64,000 bases of DNA from positions 868,001 to 932,000 of the forward strand of contig NZ_CP053108.1 of the NCBI RefSeq assembly GCF_013009075.1, in the 5' to 3' direction. Position 1 is the first letter of the stretch. Every line of letters begins with the position of its first letter. The notes under the pieces are model-generated. The model saw only the letters and a list, made by a program, of their open reading frames with translations. It did not search any database and had not been told where the DNA came from. The translations under genes were made by a program, and so were the position numbers. Source of the stretch: Halomonas sp. TA22. Lineage in GTDB: Bacteria; Pseudomonadota; Gammaproteobacteria; Pseudomonadales; Halomonadaceae. Shown one piece after another: positions 57,169 to 64,000 of the stretch.

Positions 57169-58155
57169 ATGAGGTCCTGGACATTGACACTGGGTGCGCT
57201 GGCGCCCCTGGCGCTCACAGTAGGCACCGCCACTGCAGCCCAACCCCCGCTCAACGCCGTGACGACGATCGGCATGATCGGCGATGTGATCGAAAAGGTG
57301 GGCGGCGAGTGCGTGGCAGTGGAGGCGATCATGGGGCCGGGCGTCGACCCGCATCTCTATCAGGCCAGTGCCGGCGATGTGAACACCTTCCAACGCGCCG
57401 ATGTCATCTTCTATTCCGGATACGCCCTGGAGGGCCAGCTGGGCGACGTGCTGGAGCGCTTCGGCGAGACCAAGCCGACTCTGGCCGTATCGCCCGCCGC
57501 GATCGCCACGGCGGACCTGATCACGGTGCAGGACCTGTACGGCATCGATCCCCATGTATGGATGGATGTGAGCCTGTGGGCGCAGATCGTCCCGGTGATC
57601 GCCGAGACGCTTGGCGAGCAGCGTCCAGAGTGTGCCGAACGGATGGTCGAGAACGCCGAGCATTACGCGGTGCAGCTGCAGGCGCTGCACGAGTGGGTCG
57701 GCGAGTCCATCGCGACGATTCCCGACGCGCAGCGCATTCTGGTCACCGCCCACGACGCCTTCGGCTACTACGGCCGCGCCTACGACATTGAGGTCGCCGG
57801 AATCCAGGGCATTAGTACCGAAACCGAGACCGGCATCGCCGATATCCGCGAGATGGCGGCGATCGTCGCCGAGCGCGAGGTGCCCGCTGTGTTCGTCGAG
57901 AGCACCATCAATCCGCGCACCGTGCAGGCAGTGATCGATGCAGCCGCCGAGCGTGGCCAGCAGACCGAGATCGGCGGCGAACTCTTTTCCGATGCGATGG
58001 GCGAAGCGGGCACTGCCGAGGGAACCTATATCGGCATGATCCATGCCAATACCCGGCATATCGTCGAGGCCTTGGGTGGCGAACTTCCGACCCTGCCCGA
58101 GGTTATTGGGAGCTGGGCCGAGCAGTGGGATCTCGATACCGGTTCGGACGGTTGA
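57169..58155 (+). CDS. Mn/Zn-type ABC transporter substrate-binding protein
   Basis: A 328-residue periplasmic metal-binding protein of the cluster A-I family. A signal peptide ends at ATAA (~24). Metal ligands are His62 ([11 protein letters not shown]), His129 (GIDPHVWMD), Glu244 (FVESTINPR) and Asp275 (LFSDAMGE), the His-His-Glu-Asp set of manganese/iron-type proteins. There is no His-rich loop as in ZnuA. ATG 57169 has an AGGAGAG site. It is the first gene of a four-gene operon next to mntR, so manganese is the favoured substrate; zinc or iron remain possible. Confidence 0.9.
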   Translation: MRSWTLTLGALAPLALTVGTATAAQPPLNAVTTIGMIGDVIEKVGGECVAVEAIMGPGVDPHLYQASAGDVNTFQRADVIFYSGYALEGQLGDVLERFGETKPTLAVSPAAIATADLITVQDLYGIDPHVWMDVSLWAQIVPVIAETLGEQRPECAERMVENAEHYAVQLQALHEWVGESIATIPDAQRILVTAHDAFGYYGRAYDIEVAGIQGISTETETGIADIREMAAIVAEREVPAVFVESTINPRTVQAVIDAAAERGQQTEIGGELFSDAMGEAGTAEGTYIGMIHANTRHIVEALGGELPTLPEVIGSWAEQWDLDTGSDG

Positions 58156-58160
58156 GCACA

Positions 58161-58964
58161 ATGACTCAACCCTTGCACGAGCGGGATCTGGCCCTGCATG
58201 TCGAGGACCTGACCGTCAGCTACCACAGCAAGCCGGTGTTGTGGGATATCGACTTCGATGTCCCGCCTGGGGTGATGGCCGGCATCGTCGGTCCCAATGG
58301 TGCGGGCAAGAGCACATTGATCAAGAGCGTGCTGGGGCTGGTGCCCAGCGTGGCGGGACGTGTCACGCTGTTCGGCCGCCCCTATCGGGCCCAGCGCCGT
58401 CGGGTGGGGTATGTCCCGCAACGCTCAAGCGTCGACTGGGACTTCCCCACCACCGCACTGGATGTGGTGACCATGGGGCTTTATGGCCGCCTGGGCTGGT
58501 TTAGGCGCCCCGGCAGGCGCGAGCGTCGCGAGGCGATGCAGGCACTCGAGCTTGTGGGCATGCAGGACTTCGCCCAGCGGCAGATAAGCCAGCTCTCCGG
58601 CGGTCAGCAGCAGCGGGTGTTCCTGGCTCGGGCCTTGGTACAGCAGGCCGACATCTACTTCCTCGACGAACCGATGGCCGGCGTCGATGCCACCACCGAA
58701 CGTGCGATCGTCGAGATACTGCGCCGCCTGCGCGATGCCGGCAAGACGGTGATCGTGGTCCACCATGACCTGCATACGGTGCGCAGCTACTTCGACTGGC
58801 TGCTGCTGCTCAACGTGAGTGTGATCGCCCAGGGTCGGGTGGAGACGGTGTACACCGCCGATAACCTGCGCAAGACCTATGGCGGGCAGATTGCGCTGCT
58901 CGAAGGCGCAGCCTTTCTCTCCCAGTCGAGTACCGCCTTCCCCCACGGCGAGGGGGGGATGTGA
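58161..58964 (+). CDS. Mn/Zn-type ABC transporter ATP-binding protein
   Basis: A 267-residue ATPase with Walker [16 protein letters not shown]-loop [20 protein letters not shown] (the WDFP element is usual for metal transporters), signature [16 protein letters not shown], Walker [13 protein letters not shown] and switch His in [11 protein letters not shown] 58161 gives the family N-terminus; the earlier frame overlaps the binding-protein gene. The stop shares one base with the next start. Confidence 0.92.
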   Translation: MTQPLHERDLALHVEDLTVSYHSKPVLWDIDFDVPPGVMAGIVGPNGAGKSTLIKSVLGLVPSVAGRVTLFGRPYRAQRRRVGYVPQRSSVDWDFPTTALDVVTMGLYGRLGWFRRPGRRERREAMQALELVGMQDFAQRQISQLSGGQQQRVFLARALVQQADIYFLDEPMAGVDATTERAIVEILRRLRDAGKTVIVVHHDLHTVRSYFDWLLLLNVSVIAQGRVETVYTADNLRKTYGGQIALLEGAAFLSQSSTAFPHGEGGM

Positions 58965-59881
58965 TGGCGCTCATGGAGCTGTTGCGCGACTACACCCTGC
59001 AGAACGTGGTGATCGGGGCGGGACTGCTGGGCCTGATCAGTGGCGTGTTGGGTAGCTTCGCGGTACTGCGCAAGCAGAGCCTGCTCGGCGAGACGCTCTC
59101 ACACGCAGCGCTTCCGGGCGTGTGCCTGGGTTTCATCGTGTCCGGCGGTCGACAGATGGGCAGCCTGCTGCTCGGTGCGCTGCTGACCGGTGCCCTGGCG
59201 GCCTTGACCATGCTGTTGTTGACGCGATTCAGCCGACTCAAGACCGATGCCGGCCTCGGCATCACGCTGAGTGTGTTCTTCGCCGTGGGCGTGGTGCTGC
59301 TGACTCACCTCCAGGGCATGCAGAACGCCTCCCAGGGGGGGCTCGAATCGTTCCTGTTCGGTCAGGCGGCGGCGACATTGCGCAGCGACCTGTGGATGAT
59401 GGGCGCGATCACCCTGGCGGCGCTGAGCTTGGTGGCGCTGCTGTGGAAGGAGTTCAAGCTGGTCTCCTTCGATCCGCAATTCGCCGGCTCGCTGGGGTTG
59501 CCGGTGGTGTGGCTGGAGATCGGCCTGACGGTGATGATCGCACTCGCCGTGGTGGTGGGGCTGCAGATGGTCGGCGTTGTATTGATGGCCTCGATGATCA
59601 TTGCGCCTGCGGTCGCCGCCCGGCAGTGGAGTCGTCGCCTGGAGGGGATGGTGACGATCGCGGCGCTGATCGGCATCGTAGCTGGCATAAGCGGAGCGCT
59701 GCTGAGCGCCCTGGCCCGGGGCCTGGCCACGGGGCCGCTGATCGTGCTGAGCGTCTCGGCCATCGCCCTCGTGTCGCTGCTGCTGGCACCGGGACGTGGC
59801 CTGTTGTGGGAAATGTTGCAGCGCTGGCGCAACCGGCGCCAGCTGCAGCGGCGTCTGCTCGACATGCGCAGGGAGAAGTGA
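58964..59881 (+). CDS. Mn/Zn-type ABC transporter permease (first)
   Basis: A 305-residue ABC-3 family inner-membrane permease with about eight or nine helices. SFAVLRKQSLLGETLSHAAL near residue 32 is the typical opening, and the docking region precedes MVGVVLMASMIIAPAVAARQ. The C-terminal tail is basic. It overlaps the ATPase stop by one base and the second permease by one base. Confidence 0.9.
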   Translation: MALMELLRDYTLQNVVIGAGLLGLISGVLGSFAVLRKQSLLGETLSHAALPGVCLGFIVSGGRQMGSLLLGALLTGALAALTMLLLTRFSRLKTDAGLGITLSVFFAVGVVLLTHLQGMQNASQGGLESFLFGQAAATLRSDLWMMGAITLAALSLVALLWKEFKLVSFDPQFAGSLGLPVVWLEIGLTVMIALAVVVGLQMVGVVLMASMIIAPAVAARQWSRRLEGMVTIAALIGIVAGISGALLSALARGLATGPLIVLSVSAIALVSLLLAPGRGLLWEMLQRWRNRRQLQRRLLDMRREK

Positions 59882-60825
59882 TGCTGGCCGCCTTGTTCGA
59901 TAACGTGCCGTTGATGATCATGCTGGTCGGCGCCCTGGTGGGAACGGCCTCGACGCTGGTCGGCACCTTCCTTGTGCTGCGTGGCAGCAGCATGCTTTCG
60001 GATGCCATCAGCCATTCGATCGTGTTCGGCATCGTCATCGTCTGGCTGCTGACGCATCAGCAGAGCGGGCCGGTTCAGATCGTTGGCGCGGCGCTGGCCG
60101 GGATCCTGACGGTGTTTCTCACCGAAGTGCTGATCAACTCGCAGCGGGTCAAGAAGGATGCCGCCATCGGCCTGGTCTTTCCGGCGCTGTTCTCGGCCGG
60201 GGTGCTGCTGATCAATCTCTACGCCCGCGACGTGCATATCGATGCTCACACGGTGCTGCTTGGCGAGATCGGCTTCGTATGGCTCGATACGCTCACCCTT
60301 GGCGATTACCGCGTGCCGCGTTCGCTGGTGTCGATGGGTGTCATGACTCTGCTCAACGCCCTCTTCGTCATCCTCTTCTACAAGGAGCTCAAGCTCGCCA
60401 CTTTCGACGCCGCGCTGGCCAAGGCGCTCGGTTTTGCTCCTGGCGTGCTGTTCTATGCGCTGCTGCTGCTCACCAGCGGTACGGCGGTGGCAGCGTTCGA
60501 TGCCGTCGGTGCGGTGCTGTTCGTCGCCTTCGTCATCGTGCCCGCCTCGGCGGCCTATCTGCTCACCGACCGACTATGGCTGATGTTCGTCTACGGCACA
60601 CTGATCTCGATTGCCTCGAGCGTCACTGGCTACTACCTGGCGGTGGCCTGGAACGTCTCCATCGGCGGCATGATGGCGGTGATGACCGGCGTGTTTCTGG
60701 CGCTGGCGTTTGTCGCCGGGCCACGCTACGGGCTGTTCGCCCAGCTTGTGCGACGCCGCAGGCAACGACGCGCAGTCATTACTCATCCGCCTAGCGGAAG
60801 GCCTTCAACCCCCCGGCGATATTGA
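59881..60825 (+). CDS. Mn/Zn-type ABC transporter permease (second)
   Basis: A 314-residue ABC-3 permease: GTFLVLRGSSMLSDAISHSI near residue 30, VKKDAAIGLVFPALFSAGVL, and AFDAVGAVLFVAFVIVPASA near the end. With the first permease it would form a heterodimeric channel, as in Treponema or Yersinia type systems with two permeases. The 3' end overlaps the convergent rhodanese gene by 35 bp. A longer frame reading through the preceding gene is a shadow. Confidence 0.9.
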   Translation: MLAALFDNVPLMIMLVGALVGTASTLVGTFLVLRGSSMLSDAISHSIVFGIVIVWLLTHQQSGPVQIVGAALAGILTVFLTEVLINSQRVKKDAAIGLVFPALFSAGVLLINLYARDVHIDAHTVLLGEIGFVWLDTLTLGDYRVPRSLVSMGVMTLLNALFVILFYKELKLATFDAALAKALGFAPGVLFYALLLLTSGTAVAAFDAVGAVLFVAFVIVPASAAYLLTDRLWLMFVYGTLISIASSVTGYYLAVAWNVSIGGMMAVMTGVFLALAFVAGPRYGLFAQLVRRRRQRRAVITHPPSGRPSTPRRY

Positions 60826-61132
60826 CCACGTTGCGGTAGCCCATCCGCTGCAGGGTATCGGTGGCCAGGGCGCCGCGATTGCCCCCGGCGCAGTGGCAGA
60901 CGATCGCTGCATCCTTGTCCGGCGCGACCTCGCCGATGCGCATCTCAAGCGTGCCGCGGCTGATATTGGCGGCATTGTCGATATGTCCCTGCTCGAACTC
61001 CTCGCGGTCGCGAACGTCCAGCACTAACGCTCCGGAGTCGATCAGCGCTCTCGCCTCCTCGGGAGAGACCTCCGTGATGTTACGGCGTGCCTGATCGGCA
61101 AGGCGCAGGAAATCTTCGGAATGATTGGCCAT
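60791..61132 (-). CDS. Rhodanese-like domain protein
   Basis: A 113-residue single-domain sulfurtransferase. The active-site loop is Cys81-A-G-G-N-Arg86 (VCHCAGGNRGALA) and the domain begins with LVLDVRDREEFEQGHIDNAA. The first 25 residues are an unconserved helix. Likely cytosolic; possible roles are persulfide transfer or cyanide detoxification. Its 3' end overlaps the last permease gene on the other strand by 35 bp. Confidence 0.85.
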   Translation of the reverse strand: MANHSEDFLRLADQARRNITEVSPEEARALIDSGALVLDVRDREEFEQGHIDNAANISRGTLEMRIGEVAPDKDAAIVCHCAGGNRGALATDTLQRMGYRNVVNIAGGLKAFR

Positions 61133-61208
61133 GACGTGCTCCTGTGTTAAAGCTTTCTGACGTGCACGTTATCACAGTCGCTCAGGCTTCAAGCTAGGGA
61201 AAGGATCG

Positions 61209-61319
61209 ATGTCATCAACGGGGGCGAGGGGGCGGGTTCGTGAGGTGTTCACGGCATTTCTACTGCTCGGACTGTCCTCCTTTGGCTGGGCACGGCGTCT
61301 ATCAACCGGTAATGGCTGA
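61209..61319 (+). pseudogene. Possible remnant of a chromate transporter (ChrA) N-terminus
   Basis: A 36-codon frame with an AAAGGA site reads RGRVREVFTAFLLLGLSSFG and then diverges to a stop. The VFxxFLxLGLTSFGG pattern is the typical beginning of ChrA-type chromate transporters, and the frame breaks just after SSFG. The rest of such a gene is absent; an amidase begins 39 bp later. It is probably a truncated relic. Confidence 0.45.
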
Positions 61320-61357
61320 ACTCGAGCCCATCTTCGCGAGCCAATGAGGAGCTTTGC

Positions 61358-62758
61358 ATGCACGACTCCCCTCTCTTTCTGCCGCTGCGCGAGCAGCATG
61401 CCAGGTTGCGCGACGGCCGCCTGAGTGCCAGTGAGCTGGCCGAAGCGGCTGTGGACAACTTTGCTTTTCGTGGTGCCCACGATCACGCCTACCTCACCTG
61501 GAACGGCGAGGCCGCACGCCGCAGTGCCGCGGCAATCGACCAGGTGCTGGCCGCCGGAGGAGATGCCGGTGCCTTGATGGGCATTCCAGTTGCCGTCAAG
61601 GATCTCTACGGGGTGCCCGGCATGCCGACCTATGCTGGCTCCGCGAAACCGTTGCCCAATCGCTGGGAACAGCCTGGGCCGGTGATCCAGGCGCTGCTCA
61701 GGCAGTTGCCCAGCGTGATGGGCAAGACCCATAGCGTGGAGTTCGCCTTCGGTGGCCTGGGAACCAATGCCCACTGGGGCACGCCACGCAATCCCTGGGA
61801 CGTGGCTTCTCATCGCACCCCCGGCGGCTCCAGCTCGGGAGCCGGCGTGGCGCTGGTCAGCGGCACCGCCAGTCTGTCGCTTGGTACCGATACCGCCGGC
61901 TCGGTGCGCATTCCCGCCTCGATGACCGGTGTGGCGGGGCTCAAGACCACCGCCGGACGTTGGCCGATCGAGCGAATCGTACCGCTCTCCACCACCTTGG
62001 ATACGTCAGGACTGCTGGCGCGTAGCGTCGACGACCTGGCCTTTGCCTTTGCCGCGCTCGATCCGCAATTGAGTGGCGAGCGCAACGCGACACTCCCGGT
62101 GCCGGAGCTCGCCGGGCTGACGTTCGGCGTGCCGGAGCGCTACTTCTGGGACGATTGCAGCCCCGGCATTGCCGAAACGCTGCGTGAGGCGATCCGCCAG
62201 CTCGAGGCGGCGGGTGCGCGCATCGTGACGCTGGAGCTGCCCGGTGTCGATGAAGGCTTTCGGTTGTTCCAGGCGGGGGGGCTTGCGGCGGCCGAACTCG
62301 CCGCCTTCCTCGAGAGCGAACTGCCGGAGATGATCGCCACGCTCGATCCCAATGTCGCGGCACGCGTCAAGGCCGCCGATGAGATCAGTGCTGCGGAGTA
62401 TGTCCGTCGTAGAGGTGTCATCGAGGCGCTCTCCGCCCGGGCCGCCCAGTGCCTTGCCGGCATCGATGCACTGCTGACGCCAACGGTGGCGATCACGCCG
62501 CCCACGCTCGAGAGTCTCGAACCCGATGGCGCCTATGCCAAGGCGAACATGCATGCCCTGCGCAATACGGTGATGGGCAATTTCATGGGCCTGTGCGGGC
62601 TGACCTTGCCGGTTGGCAGGGATGCGGCCGGCATGCCGGTTGGCCTGCAGCTGCTGGCGGCTCCCTGGCAGGAGGCGCGCCTGCTGGCGGTGGGGTGCGC
62701 CATCGAGGAGAGGCTGGGGCGGGGAGGCGATATCCTGGGTTGGCCGCCTGCGCCCTAG
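61358..62758 (+). CDS. Amidase family protein
   Basis: A 466-residue amidase-signature enzyme. The Ser-cisSer-Lys triad is complete: Lys81 (PVAVKDLYG), cis-Ser158 (TPGGSSSGAGVA) and Ser182 (GTDTAGSVRIPAS). It resembles the GatA-like group that hydrolyses amides or allophanate-type substrates. ATG 61358 has GAGGAG upstream. No GatB/GatC partner is adjacent, so it is probably a catabolic amidase; the substrate is unknown. Confidence 0.87.
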   Translation: MHDSPLFLPLREQHARLRDGRLSASELAEAAVDNFAFRGAHDHAYLTWNGEAARRSAAAIDQVLAAGGDAGALMGIPVAVKDLYGVPGMPTYAGSAKPLPNRWEQPGPVIQALLRQLPSVMGKTHSVEFAFGGLGTNAHWGTPRNPWDVASHRTPGGSSSGAGVALVSGTASLSLGTDTAGSVRIPASMTGVAGLKTTAGRWPIERIVPLSTTLDTSGLLARSVDDLAFAFAALDPQLSGERNATLPVPELAGLTFGVPERYFWDDCSPGIAETLREAIRQLEAAGARIVTLELPGVDEGFRLFQAGGLAAAELAAFLESELPEMIATLDPNVAARVKAADEISAAEYVRRRGVIEALSARAAQCLAGIDALLTPTVAITPPTLESLEPDGAYAKANMHALRNTVMGNFMGLCGLTLPVGRDAAGMPVGLQLLAAPWQEARLLAVGCAIEERLGRGGDILGWPPAP

Positions 62759-62784
62759 CTTGGCTTCGCCTGATCGATCCCTGA

Positions 62785-63015
62785 CTAGCGACGCAGCGGA
62801 TCGAGCAGCTCGCTCAGGCCGTTGTGATCGATCTCGTGCATCAGCTGCAGCAATTGACCTATCTCGCCGGGCGGAAAGCCCTTCCGCGCGAACCAGTTGA
62901 GGTAGGGGCCGGGCAGGTCGGCGATCAGCCGGCCTTCGTATTTGCCGAACGGCATTCTGCGGGTGACCAGTATTTCCAGGTCCTCGGGTTTCACTCGTGG
63001 CTCCTGTGCCGTCAT
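62785..63015 (-). CDS. DUF3820 family protein
   Basis: A short protein of 76 residues from the chosen start. The block TRRMPFGKYEGRLIADLPGP, then YLNWFARKGFPPGEIGQLL, is the DUF3820 pattern. The start at ATG 63015 matches family length; the frame is open for 19 further codons upstream but that part looks unrelated. Function unknown. It faces the amidase gene with no clear terminator. Confidence 0.75.
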   Translation of the reverse strand: MTAQEPRVKPEDLEILVTRRMPFGKYEGRLIADLPGPYLNWFARKGFPPGEIGQLLQLMHEIDHNGLSELLDPLRR

Positions 63016-63120
63016 GCTCGCGGCTTGCCACTGTACGGTGTGGCCGAATCTCTTGCCAGCTACTGACAGCATGGCGACTCTGCTAATGTTGGGTAATCAG
63101 CCATGGAGAGGAGCGGCGGC

Positions 63121-64000
63121 ATGCACAAGGCAGCTGGCAGCGCAGAGACGGCAGGTGATCAGGCGGATCGCGAGGATCCCTATCTCTGGCTCGAGGAGGT
63201 CGAGAGCGAGCAGGCACTCGACTGGGTACGCGAGCGCAATGGCGAGGCGCAACAGGTGCTGGAGTCAGCGCCGGGCTTTGCCGAGCTGCGTGATGACCTT
63301 CAGGCGATTCTCGAGGCGGACGATCGTATCCCTTTCGTCGTCAAGCGTGGCGAGCACTACTACAATTTCTGGCAGGATCGTGCCCACCCTCGCGGGGTGT
63401 GGCGTCGCACGTCTCCCGAGGAGTATCGCAAGGTGCAGCCCGAGTGGGAGGTGCTGATCGATCTCGACGCGCTGAATGCCGCTGAAGGCGAGAATTGGGT
63501 ATGGCATGGCGCAGACTGTCTCAAGCCCGAGCGGGAGGGGGAGGCCTATCGCCACTGCCTGATTGCGCTCTCCCGCGGTGGCGCCGACGCCGACGTGACC
63601 CGCGAGTTCGATCTGGTCGAGAAGCGCTGGGTGGAGGAGGGCTTCCAGCGCGAGGAGGCCAAGGGGGCACTCTCCTGGATCGACCGCGACAATGTCTACG
63701 TCTACAGCGACTTCGGCGCCGGTTCGCTCACCGCCTCGGGCTATCCACGCATCGTCAAGCGCTGGCGGCGCGGCACACCCCTCGCCGACGCCACGACGCT
63801 CTTCGAGGGCGAGGCGGATGACATGTACATCGCCGCCGGCCGGGATCATACCCACGGCTTCGTGCGCGACTTCGTCAGCCGCTCGCGGGCCTTCTACGAC
63901 AATGAGCTTTATCTGTGCAACGCCGACGGCACGCTGCGCAAGATCGAGGTGCCCGATTCGGCCCACAAGCGGATCCATCGCGACTGGCTGACACTCGAGC
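63121..64000 (+). CDS. Prolyl oligopeptidase family (S9) peptidase, 3' end outside window
   Basis: The frame runs open to the end of the window (293 codons). The beginning EDPYLWLEEVESEQALDWVR is the hallmark of S9A peptidases (the conserved PYxWLE..ES..ALxWV block). What is visible is the propeller domain part (for example YYNFWQDRAHPRGVWRRTSP). The catalytic Ser-Asp-His domain lies beyond the window, so activity cannot be judged. GGAGAGGAG precedes ATG 63121. No signal peptide is visible. Confidence 0.87.
   Translation, partial: MHKAAGSAETAGDQADREDPYLWLEEVESEQALDWVRERNGEAQQVLESAPGFAELRDDLQAILEADDRIPFVVKRGEHYYNFWQDRAHPRGVWRRTSPEEYRKVQPEWEVLIDLDALNAAEGENWVWHGADCLKPEREGEAYRHCLIALSRGGADADVTREFDLVEKRWVEEGFQREEAKGALSWIDRDNVYVYSDFGAGSLTASGYPRIVKRWRRGTPLADATTLFEGEADDMYIAAGRDHTHGFVRDFVSRSRAFYDNELYLCNADGTLRKIEVPDSAHKRIHRDWLTLE

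Noticed and set aside
59122-60825. A 567-codon frame running through the first metal permease into the second
   Set aside because: Only the part after ATG 59881 encodes a permease; the rest is a shifted reading of the first permease.

Overview
The window is chromosomal DNA from a GC-rich gammaproteobacterium, most likely a member of the Halomonadaceae (Halomonas or Chromohalobacter type). This is inferred from the gammaproteobacterial order of the secE-nusG-rplKAJL-rpoBC, str, S10, spc and alpha operons, the acidic GC-rich proteins, a PhaB-type acetoacetyl-CoA reductase (polyhydroxybutyrate metabolism), the uvrA / MFS / ssb order and the PhnCDE, EutBC and MntR sets. No 16S rRNA gene is present, so the genus is not proven.

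Layout. 1-3504: the 3' part of a large DUF349 protein faces phaB across a shared hairpin. 3662-5972: a strong promoter drives an initiator tRNA whose last ~17 nt are missing. It is fused directly to the C-terminal part of a CdiA-type contact-dependent toxin (pre-toxin region plus an LHH nuclease-like domain), followed by a SUKH/SMI1-KNR4 immunity gene and a second fragment of CdiA repeat coding sequence ending at a terminator. This is the one clearly accessory region, and its base composition drops sharply in the toxin and immunity part. 6219-36866: tRNA-Trp, secE, nusG, rplK, rplA, rplJ, rplL, rpoB, rpoC, rpsL, rpsG, fusA, tuf, then the S10, spc and alpha operons through rplQ, with secY and a short rpmJ. 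Several RNA control elements are visible: an L1 leader, an L10 leader, an rplL-rpoB attenuator, a structured rpsJ-rplC spacer and an rpsD-rpoA hairpin.

36901-43659: uvrA (minus strand) diverges from a YajR-like MFS transporter, ssb, an RmlD-like sugar-nucleotide-binding protein and a PlsC-like acyltransferase. 43747-48500 (minus strand): ahpF, ahpC (peroxide defence) and eutCB (ethanolamine ammonia-lyase). 48666-51120: an M20 metallopeptidase, an SDR oxidoreductase and a small conserved gene whose start appears frameshifted. 51123-54625 (minus strand): a complete phosphonate/phosphite-type ABC transporter, phnD-phnC-phnE-phnE. 54626-56503 (minus strand): a decayed ABC ATPase tail, thiE, thiM and a TPP riboswitch with a readable switching mechanism. 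56591-60825: mntR and a manganese/zinc-type ABC transporter (binding protein, ATPase, two permeases) with a palindromic operator. 60791-64000: rhodanese, a 36-codon remnant resembling the ChrA N-terminus, an amidase, a DUF3820 protein and the start of a prolyl oligopeptidase.

Most of the window is conserved core. The best candidate for something undescribed is the tRNA-promoter/CdiA-CT fusion at 3662-5640. An orphan toxin-immunity pair lacking any secretion N-terminus sits directly under an initiator-tRNA promoter, at what looks like a rearrangement breakpoint upstream of tRNA-Trp.
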